Below are positions 12,101 to 24,100 of a stretch of 64,000 bases of DNA, one piece after another (the first letter of the stretch is position 1; each line of letters begins with the position of its first letter). This DNA comes from Schistosoma haematobium (lineage: Eukaryota > Platyhelminthes > Trematoda > Strigeidida > Schistosomatidae). The position numbers and the translations under genes were made by a program. The notes under the pieces are model-generated. The model saw nothing but the letters and a program-made list of their open reading frames with translations. It ran no database searches and was not told the origin of the DNA. Location of the stretch: positions 64,042,591 to 64,106,590 of the forward strand of contig NC_067195.1 in assembly GCF_000699445.3 (NCBI RefSeq). The letters run 5' to 3'.

Positions 12101-15100
12101 ATGTATACCCAACCACCGCCTACCTCGAAAGAATATTTCTTGGTTCAGGAGTAAGCCGAAAGAAAGTTAGGGGCGTCCAAATCAAAACATGGCATCAGCC
12201 CATAAGGTCGCTGACAATTCGACTGAGCTATGTTGATGGGCTACCTGGTTGGGGTCCGCGTGATTGTCGTAATTACTGGTTTGAAAGTTTGAATGACATG
12301 GCTTGAAATCGTATGCGTTAGCTCAGGTGCATCTATTATTTGTCTTCTCGAATCCTGAGATTCTAAATTCCTCATAACTTTTTTTGTTTTTATACCACGA
12401 ATTTGTATTTTCTTTTCAAATCATATCGTTGATGACTAATCTTTCCAATTACCACTGACACTTATTACCTCTACTATTCTGGGATTTGTAATGACAACTT
12501 CATCTCTGTGATTATCGTGCGTGACAACTTGAACCGATGTACATACATACCAGGTGTTCGACGTTGTAATTGGCTCACTCACTACGAATAGTAGTTTATC
12601 TGTAACATGAATAAGAAGCTCAATATTTCTGATAATCGAGACCACATCATTTGTTGCCAACATATAAGGTATCAATTCCCTTGTGCTTACAAGTCTATTG
12701 GCTTTCTAATTTGTGTATCTAGCTGATGATGTAATAGTAGTAGTCTTTTGGCTTAATATGATTTATTCTAACTTCATCAGACTGGTCTCCATATTCAGTC
12801 GAAATTTTACATTAAGAGGTGAGCTAAGCCATATTTCGCTAACTGTTATTAATGTTTTGTTGAATTATCTACTTAATTTTATGCTTTAGGATTTACATTA
12901 CACTTTCCAAGCCATTTTTGAATCAATGAATGAAGCTCTTATACCACAGAATGAAAAAGACATTATTGAGATTGGAACTGTTTCTTCATTGATTACTTCT
13001 GCTATGATTGAAAGTTTAGATGATTTAATTTGGCCTCAAGATATCAATCAAGCTTGTAATTTATTTGAGGTAATTTGAAGTGTTTAATAATATATTTCTT
13101 TTAAACTATTTGTAAAAGAACAGTTTTAGGTATATTATTACAGAGTATATTAAGAGAATTTGATAAATTATCTGAATATTCTTCTTTGGTTTAATCTCTT
13201 AAATACCTATCACATTTTATTTTATTTTGTCCACTTTTAAACATCATAGAAAGTGATTAATTACATAGAAATTAAATCTAATTTACCTTCTACTGCGTAG
13301 AAATTTGCCAATTAGTAACTAAAACTCCAGCCTTATTGATTGTATTTTGTAGTCTCTTTCAATGTAATAATGGGACTGTCTATCTGTATAGGATGTATTA
13401 TTTATTATTATCAACCTGTAGTTTGTTGGTAACAACTTAAAATTAATATTGATGACAGGTCTAATAACTTGTATTATTATAAAATTTAAACAAACGTCTT
13501 TATTTCCACACCTGTTTTTTTCATTCAATCTGTTTGTAATGGATAGTTTTTTATCGTAGACAGTTTATTTATTTGAACACAAAGATTGGTACAAGGAGGC
13601 GCCAAATATAAATGCACCACACAATAACAAGAAGGTTGTAAAGGGATAAAAAGTGTAAAGTGCGTATAATAAAAAAGAACAATAATGAACAGAAATTAGT
13701 GTATGAGAATGAAACAGTTCAGTTAGCAAAAATACAACCAGAGAGAATTGTTTCATCTAAGAAATTACGTTCACTTTTATGACGAATGTTACAGCAGGAT
13801 CACCACTTGCTTCTATTCTGGGTCATGTCTGATAACATCTCTAGCCATTGTGTTGTACCACCTCTACGACCCCAACCATAGAGTTGTGAATGACCAACAA
13901 AGGCCATTCGTGTATAGCTTTCATACCACGACATCATGTCATACATTGACCACATTTCCGCTTTTCGCGACCTGTTTTGACATCGGTAAATAATGTACGA
14001 CATGGGATTTTCTGGAACGACATTCGTAAGACATGTCTAAGCCACTGAAGTTGGGGTTTCAATATGGTGGCACCAGTTGAATTATCATCACTGTGTCTGA
14101 GCGCACGTTCTGGACTCTCTACATTACGAACATATTGTTGGCAATCCTTCGGAGGCGATAGTGATTAAATGCAGAGAACCGTTTAATATCCTCAACTCGA
14201 AGAGATAATGTTTCACAAGCACAGAGCAAAACTGCTCTCACCGACGCGTTTTAGATCCGGTCTTTTGCAGCTAAACTAATATCAAGAAGGTACCAAAAAT
14301 GGCCTCGGTCGTCATAAGCCGCTCTGGCTTTCATTATACGTGAATTGATGTCATCACTCACTCCACCACCAGCACTTGTGCAGCTACCCAGAGTTCAGGT
14401 CCAGGGTCCCGCTAGTCTTGTAAAAGTTCTTTGCACTTGGAAGGTGCAAAGCACGTGTCGTACCTACGGACACTGACTACCAACTGATTAAGTGCTGATT
14501 GCATGGCTTGGTGTTATAACTTGTCGTTTGAATACTTATTGTCTTGGCTCTTTTAATGCTACTTTTTGTGTTTGGTCGTCGCTGATTGTTATGTCGGAAA
14601 CGCTTATCACTCATACTCGGAACGAGGTACTTCTGCAATTCCCACGACTCGAAAGTAAAAACACAAAGACTGGCATAAGTGATGATTTATTAACCCCAAA
14701 ACACTATGACGACGACTCTAGCAGAAAATACACTCATTTATATATTGATTGTACACCCATTTTGATTAATAATTAGAATATAATCACATATGAAAAATAC
14801 TTAGAGTTATAACAAATCACATACTGAGCATAGTTCATGTCAATGGGATACAAGAATATCGCATATTATGCAGAATAAAATATCATACGAGAAAAGAAAA
14901 CAAATACTACATTGAGTAATCATTACATTGAATCAAACGGAAGTAACCTTGAACAAAATTCATAATGAGTAAATCAATCGAAAATTGACTTTTCTTTCCA
15001 TCATATCACTTAGATATCATAGCGCAGTTGGACAATGTCATCCACATACTCAAGGTCGAGCAGTTTTTCTCCAGGCAACGGATTCACGCCACCATTACTT

Positions 15101-18100
15101 ACATCCATTCCAGGACGTCGTTCAACTAATTGTGAATAGAAGGTACATGAACATCGTTATATCCCGATAAGCATAATGAATGGTAACTTTTGGGATCCAT
15201 TTATGGGCCAATACTATGCGTATACCTTTATCGTATAATTGTTAAATAAATAAGCTGTTCATATTCATGTCTCTCTTATTATGATCTTTATATTGACCTA
15301 TGAACTATTATTATACGATTTACCATTCTTGAATTATGCCCTGTCTATTAATTACTACCTCCCACACTCGCAGCCACATTTGGCCAAATCTTGTACAAAT
15401 GTTGTTTCCTATTTTATGGTACGGTGTTGTCTGTTTGATTGGTATATAAACCCAGTATGTTTGAAATAAATGATTCATATTGCCGAGGCTGAGATTGGTG
15501 TTCTGGACTTAACTGGCTGGGCTAGACACGAAGCACGACCAATCAGGACTCTAGACTGCTCGTACGGGATTTATGCTTCATTGGTCCGATCGATAATTCA
15601 CTGCTCTCTAATTGGCAGTATCATTACGTATACATTAACAGGGCACACAGGCCACAAATTATAACAAACATGTACGGTTTGATCCTTCTCTCAGTTATGT
15701 AATCACCCAGTAATTATAATTCTTTTGAATAATTATTACACGGAAACTAGATTGTGTTACAATCAGTTTACTGATATGGAAATTTTATAATTATTATTTC
15801 ATGTAAACGCCTTCGGTATTTATTTGTTTTTCTTTTGTGTTCATATATTTTAGGCATTGTTCCATCGTTTCTGTTGTTTACTTCAACATGCTGAAAATCA
15901 TGAACATGTGGAGTTTTTATATCAAATGTTAAGTCAATTGCTAGGGATCTTAGCATTTTATGCTAATAAACTTGGGGTAAGTATTTCTGTTATTTAGATT
16001 TTATGCTCGTATTAAGTCTATTACACACAGTTCATATGGCAATAAATTTTTTCCGCCTGATTTGTAAGATTAATCACTTTGACGTGCAATGTTCACTCTT
16101 CTTGTACACAGCCCCAACCGGCTTTTCAAGAAAAAAGACGGGGGATCAGAAAGGAAGTCTTTTGGCTAAACTAAATTATTTGCGTGATCATATATATGTA
16201 TACCTCTTCTGTTAAATCCTAGTGAATATTAAATTACGGGTAACTTCTGAGAACTCTTACTGAACTAATATTATATATATTCCAATTGTGTAACTGTTCA
16301 GTAACTAGATTGTATATATCTATATTCCTTTTATTATAAGCTTTATTTTGACATATAGACTATTATACGATTTACTGTTCTTGAGTTATGCCAAGTCTAT
16401 TAATTACAGTGCTCCATAATCACGGCCACTTTTTTGCTTGATCTTGTACAAATGTTATTTCTTATTTTATGGTGTGATGTGGTCTGTTTGGCTGGTATGT
16501 AAACCAAGTATGTTTGAAATAAATGATTCGCTTAGTGAAAGCTGGTGTTGTGGACTTAACTTGAATGGCTGGGAAGACAGGGTACCAATAAGGATGCTAT
16601 GCTATTCATACCGATCGAACGTCATTGGTTTGGTACAGTGTTAAGATTGTATAAGTCGTATTTTGGTTGGTGAATAAATCACGTGATATTTAATAGGCCT
16701 CAAACCACACCTTCGAAAACTGAGCCACCAATAATTTATACCTCATCCTTTAGGAATGAAAGCCATTTCATGACCAATTACATGCACTTATCATCCATGT
16801 TGTAAACTTCACTTAAATATGCTTACACATTTCAGCTCGTTTTTCTAATTACAAATCTATATACTTGTTTTTGAGTCATACTGTATGAAGCTTAGTGATA
16901 ATATACAAATCTCTGTACTGAATAAAACTGGTTTTACTTCAAAACTATCATCCGTTGATTGAAAATTGAGTTCTTTAACGACATTCACAGCTGCATTTGA
17001 ATATCCTTATAGATCTCAATTAAAATGAAAAGTGTTGTTAAATATCACCAATATGACAACACCCATATACATGAATTACTTATTCTTAAGGTATTCCATG
17101 TAGTAATTCAGAGATATCGTACTTCAATAAACTAATAATTGTGGTAAATATTCAGAGAACTATTTACGTAATGTCAATTACCTTACTAACTGTACTTTTT
17201 CTATGATATATATTTATGTTGTTAAATTCTTATCGCTAATATTTTAATTCGATATTTTGCACACCTTTGTTTATTGACTTCAGAAATTTTTAATTTCTTG
17301 TATATGCATTTTAAACAATAGTCTACTAGAGATAATGAAATAATAACTGCTCGAGATGAATTCAGTCGTTTATTGCCAATTTTAAATAAGTTGGAACTTG
17401 TTATCAACTCTATATCACACTCAATGGGCAATTCAACTTTAAATCTTCTAAAATGCATTAAAGTTACATTAGCCACACGTGGAGCTATTCCTTGTCATGA
17501 TTCTTTTTCAACTACGTCTGTAAATAATTTGTATTTTACCAAGTGAGTTTCAGTATTCTAATAGAATCACTATTAAGAACCTGTTTAAAGTCATATTGAT
17601 AGGCTTTCCGTCCAAATTTCAGTTATTGGAAGAACTTTACGATTGTATTCATTATAAGTTGTAGCAAAAAATGATATTTACTTATTTATTTAGATGATTT
17701 CTCAAATTTATTACTTACATGACAGTTTCACACTTCAGTCTCACTTCCCAACGATAATGATGAAATCTTGATTGTTCTATTCTAATTAAAATTACCTCTT
17801 GAGATGTTCCAATTTTGGAAACAATAATGATTGGTCTTTATATGGACTGAAATATTTATAAAACGTAGATTGTGTTACAGTGATGTGTTTATCTTCAGTC
17901 AGGGAATTTGGTTCCGATGTTGTAACTTGAATCTTGATACGCGATTGGTGATGCTAAGGAGATGGTGAACACCCGCGATTATCCTTCAACACCATGTCAC
18001 TGATGCTTTTAACTCAACTTTCAACTATTAAGGAAAAAAAGCATAGGTTAGAAAGAATAGATCTTTTTTGAAAAAGATATTTTATATACATATACCCTTT

Positions 18101-21100
18101 TCAGTGATTATTTATTATATTTAAATAACTATGACCTAAGTCCAGGAAAGATTACGTTAGAAAGTCCTGGTCGGCAGCCTATGATCCACGAGGGGTAACT
18201 GGCGTAAGTAATTATGAACTTAACAAATCTCATTCTGTACACATTAAAACTGAGTGAAATAATTGTCAGAATATCATGAAATATTTGATAACAGAGTTTT
18301 ACCGAATTCAATCAAATGTCTAAGTGAATGATTATCATACTGGATCAATCAATAGTCTTACTCTTGATTGACTTTCTAACAATGGAAGGTGTAAAATCAA
18401 ATGATATTTCTTAATCCATCAATAAGGTTGTACTATCGTCTTATTCTTTGTATTCTAGTAAAGGTAATAAAATGTTACACTTGTAATACTCCAGTGCTGG
18501 AGATCCCCACATGTTTCATGAACCAGTTAAACTGTGGGCATAATGACAAGAAAGAGTTTTAAGGGTTGGCTATTGTCACTTCCAAATTATGGGTTAAACG
18601 TCATGAAAATTTTTATGAACCTCTTTTTCATACTTGATTGCAGTAGAATGTAGTATTAACTGGTTTAATTTAACTTGGTAGCTTTATTTCTTTCAGTATG
18701 CACACGTATGTCTACTTGAAGATAAGCTTTGTTTAGTGTCAGGTGTTAGTGAAAACGAGCCTCGTATTTGTCAGTGATGTTTAGTTCATTAAAGCTTATT
18801 CTATTGAAATGTATGTTTAGGTTCTAAATAATGGCTTTTGGCTTCAAGGGCTATTAAGCTTGTATAATACATGAAAGCAATTCGAACACAGCTGAATTTG
18901 ATTAAACTGAAAATCTCTTACGTAGTAAATCCATGGCGCTTCTATATAATTACCACTGTGTATTCGAAAAGACAACTATGCAGTTTTATCTACTGTGGGA
19001 CTTTGATAGTTATCAAGTTTCTGTTGTCTTGGGATAAGAACTGTTGGTAACTTAAATGTTCTCATTTGATTGGTCACTTAGTCTCACAACTGAATTTAGT
19101 CATGTGCTGCCTTAATAAAATCAGTAAAATTTTTAAAAGTTTTAGTTAAAAGTTTACTGTAAAACATTGAATTTTTTTATTCACCTTAGATGTAATTTTG
19201 ACAAAGCAAAAGCTGAAACCCATCAATCAGAATGTCCTCAAAAAATTATTGAAGAAGTTACTATCTCCAACCCCCAGAATGTGCAGCAATCTGTTTGCAG
19301 TCAGCTAGAGGATCCAACTTTGAAAAAGATTTTCGAAGAATTACATGATCCTTTGATTCCTGTCCAAGGTCATGCATTGATTGTACTTAGTCGATTGTTG
19401 GAATCCAGAGATTCATGTATTTGGGGCCATGAAAAACTCATATTTGAAGTGAGTTTCTTTAAACTTCATCTTTATCGTTTGATGTAGCTACACTAACCAC
19501 TTATACAAAGTCCTCGGGTGAAATAAAAAGCTTTCAGGTGATACAATCTTTTGAAACGAAAGTGGTTTTCTAAAATCCCGAATTTAAATTCTGAAAACCC
19601 TTATTACTTTAAGACAAAATGATGATTTTGAATTTCATTACTATGTGACGTTATTCTAGAAATTCTATCGATAAATCATGTCGTAATCTTTCGGTTTGTA
19701 TAGAGCATCTTTTCTACAGTTATTTTAAATTTGGTTCGATTTACCAACTCTGAACCACATTAGTTTTGTGGGGTTCGATAGTGCTTGTTGTACCTTCAAG
19801 ACGAACATGTTCTTGGATTTTAGTGTTTACCTGTATAATTACACCATTTGTTATGGGAGCTGTTGTATTGCTCAGTCAGACTATCGATTTATTCGCCCAT
19901 ATTTCCCTTAAGATTAGTAACCTTTGTGTCTAATAACACAACAAACTTCTCTTAACCAATGGCTCAGTTATCGTAAACAGTTACAGTGTAATGAATGAAG
20001 TTCTGAGTAGCAAGCTGATTTATTGTATTATGCGAAATCACACACCGCATTTGTGGAATATGAAAACAATACACTAAGTATATTATTTGCCGATCTTCCG
20101 CGAGTTGTCCCTTACAAACTCCATTGTTTTTTCATTCCTGTTTTTATTTCGATTACTCCCTGTTTTCCTTTCTCTTCAGTTTCCTCTCCTATCCGTTAGA
20201 AGTCTACTCTCAATGACTGATAAATACTGCTTATATCTGTCCGTACAAGTAGTACACACCGCCATGTGCACCTTGTGATCGGAAGACGAAGACAGCAAGT
20301 CGATGGATCCTTTACTGTACTTTATTCACCTACCAGTCAAAACTGATACAATAATCTACCTCAATTACCTGAGTGCACAGCAAAGGAAACAAGAAATTAC
20401 AGTATATATGCAACTCAGTCATGAGTGATACTAAAACTAAGCAAATATCTAGAGTAGTAGGATGAAAGCTTACAGTACGAAAATACAAAAATACAACGAT
20501 CCGAGCGGCTCACAATTACGCAGTGAAGATATAAATAATATTTTTCCTTAGGCTAGTTCTGACAGTTCAATCCTTCTCAAATCCTCTTCCATGAAACTGT
20601 ACTACTCAAGTATCTGAACCTAATTAAATGGAGGAGGACTCTAATCCGTTAGTTGCAAATCGAGTGGTTTTAATAACTCAACCTCGGCATTTATTATTGC
20701 GTACCTTTAAAACTATCTGTCCAATTTTAAATCTCCCTCTTGTTTGTGCACTCACACATATGTGTGTATACACATACTACTAAAACTTTACTATTTTCGA
20801 TTTATCATGTTACACTTGGTAATAAACTGATTTAGTTATTTGTGATTTTTAGCACCGTTTAGTGTACTGCTGTTGATTACAAGATTATAAATTATTCCAA
20901 TTGCTCTAAATAACTAAATAAAACAGGATTAAACAGTTAACTCAATTGTTCTTGCAATAAATTTTATGTTATTTCGTAAATAAACTCAGTTACGCACTAA
21001 CATTCGGTTTTTAAGTCACAACTAAGTGGTCTGTATCTCTTTTCTTTACCTATAATAATTTCTCATAGGTAATTTTAATGCTTCACTTTGTTTATTCATA

Positions 21101-24100
21101 CATAAATTACAGATATTATTGCGATTATTTGGTTACTGTTTTCATAATTCATTACATACTGACATGTAATTCTGGTAATTAAATGAATTAGGGAGGTGTT
21201 TACTGATTGGATCATTAAGTCTATAGCCTTTGGTATTGTAATCGCCAAGGTAATTCGATCAGAGCCCTTTTTGGTTGTTAAAGTCATTCATCTTGAAGCT
21301 AACCTACGGTGAGAACATCTTGATCATCATAAAAAATATAAATAATGACGTACAATCCTTACATTTGATTTTTGTTTGCTTGATGTGATTCCCAATTTTC
21401 TACCGTTTATTTTTTTCAAATATTTTGTTAATCTAGGTTTTAACTAAATATTTGTCACATACAGATAGTTATATTTATTTGAATGCGATTCGATGCCTAT
21501 CAGCTATGGGCTGTATGTTAACGGACAAAGTATTAAATCTACTGTTAAATCAATTCACTAAGTGTATGCAGACTACCAATAAACCAGCAAATCCTATTGG
21601 TACCACTGTCACTAGTACTGCTGGCGATTATGATATTGAATATAAATTGAAATTAGCTGAATCTATAATGCGTGTTTTGTCGAATTTAGGTAATCTTTTT
21701 ATTGTTATTTACGAAAATAATTCATTATAAATTATAGGTTAATTGTTTTGTTTTTCTTCGAATAAATTTAACTTTGTTTACGTGTGTGTTTTACAAATTA
21801 TTATCTTTGATAATTTTCAACACAACTGTCTTGTTGGAATTTGAACCAAGACAGAATTTTATCAAACTATAGTGTTTCTATGTTTTTGTCTTCCATTCAT
21901 CATATAAACTTTAATGCATTAAATATGTCTCGGGCTAAATCTTCACAAAAAGAAATTAATATTTGTATTGATATTTTAAGGTGAAATGGCACCAAAGTAT
22001 CGAACAGAGGTGTTTAACTCTTTTGTCATGGGATCCAAGTCATCTGAAGAGTTAATACGAGCAGCTTGTCTTTCAAATATTGCTGAGCTTGTTCGATTGT
22101 TAAAATATTCTGTTCAACCAATCATTTATGAGGTGAGTGGTTTCTATCTTATTATCTCTGATAATCAGCTTATCATGAATCGAAATATTTTTACTAGTCA
22201 ATGATTTGAGTGATTTTAAAACTGCATATTCAGTCATATAATATTACTTGTAATTAGGTGAAACAAGAACAATATACGTAACTTCATAAATTGTGCATTG
22301 AGTGATCAGTATTTTAAGTGAATACAGATGGATATTTAAGCGAAAGTTTTAAAAGTATTACTTCTTCGATGTGGCGAATACCTCTATCTATTCATAAGTA
22401 AGTAGTGTATCGATAGCACAATCCCCATAGAATTTCGAATTCAAATTATTTTTGCTTCTCGCCGTTTGGTGTCATACTAACCTACCATGCGAATAGATCA
22501 ACATTTACACCATAACTGTTATCTCATCTATGACATCCTCATTAATATTCGTACTCTTCTCATAAAATGTCCTCTGTTTATTCTAAAACAGTTCGTCGCT
22601 CTGTGGTGAAAATTCGAATGTAAGTAGGTTTTTCCGATCTCTAAGAAGGTAATTGTAATCACCAGCTTAACATCAATTAAATGAACCATAAGTTTATGTA
22701 CACCTGTTTCGCTCTTACACGGCCTCAGAAATCAGATGAACATGATTTTCAGATTTCGCAACAATTATGATACTATCAACTGTATAATTAATTTCCTGTA
22801 ATGTAACTTTGATTCAATATCCTAATTCGGATGTATAGTGGCAAATCTCCTCATTGGAACACTCAACTTGATGAAAGCTCTTGATATTTTATCACAGACT
22901 GTTTTCAATAAGTTTGACATTTTAAAAAGTTGTTATTATTACTCTTGAGATATTTTATAATTATTTTATTGAGAAATGAAGGCGTTTCGGTGATATCGTT
23001 TTCTTGAGTTGTATAGTCGTATTTCTAAGTAACTTTTTACATATTGTGATCCATAATAAAATAGAGAAATATTGCAAAATTATCAGTATGGGAACTTGTG
23101 GAGGTCGTAGTATTTTAACAATTGAATTTACGAGTCGATCGAAGCTAGACTACCATAGAAAACCTGGAAGCACTGGACGGTCGTTCCATGCTAGTATGGG
23201 GCTCCTCAGTAGTTCACATCCACGATCCCGCACTTGGGACTCGAACCCATGATCCTCACTCTCGCGCGAACGCCCAACCTCTAGACTACTGACCCGGCAC
23301 CAAACGCTGTTATTGTCTAACTTCAGCTGTTAAAATATTACAGAATGGACATAGATAGCTAGATGTGTTTAGGGATCGAGTGTAAAAGTTTATAAAAATT
23401 AAGTGTTCCTGCATAATTTAGTGTAGTCAAAGATTACAAAATGAGGTCAAGTATTGAGTAGAATAGTTTTTAAATGAAAGGGTTATTTCGAAGTAATTAA
23501 AGGTACTGAAGGTTTCCGATTATTGAACGAAATGGAGGCTGAATCATTTAAAAAAGTGATCAAAGGTTACGAAAAAATGAAGTTATGTAACGGTGTCATA
23601 TGTATTAGTAAATAATAATCTATATAATAAATGAAAAAGACAGCTGCCCATATTGTAACGAAATTGACTAATGAGATAATAATTAATGTTTATAATTTGT
23701 AAAACTAGGAGGGAAGCTATGACCATGAAAAAACAAGGGATTGAACCTAACTCTTTTGTACAAAGAGGTTTGATTCGAAATGACAAATTGTTATATAGTT
23801 TCAGCTGTGCACAAATTCCTAGTCCAAATCTCTTTCGAGCTAGTTCTTTTAACTATGTTGATAATCTTGAACCACAATTCTCGTGGTGGCATATGGCCGG
23901 AGTTAACCATGTGTTCAAGGATTGAACTGCTGATTTGTTTGCATTCTCATTCAGAAAGCCATTAAAGTTAGCGTTTTGTCTTAGTCTTTCTGGTCAAAAA
24001 TCATCTGCACTAGCCACGAACCTGCTTCTCTTCTTTATTTTGAGTAAACAAGAATAATAATGATGTTTGGACGTGACTTTTGCTTATTCACTTTTTCTAT

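Noticed and set aside
17222..17476. Minus-strand 84-codon frame
   Set aside because: Shadow of the TANGO6 exon at 17322-17542, which has the family match and splice sites.
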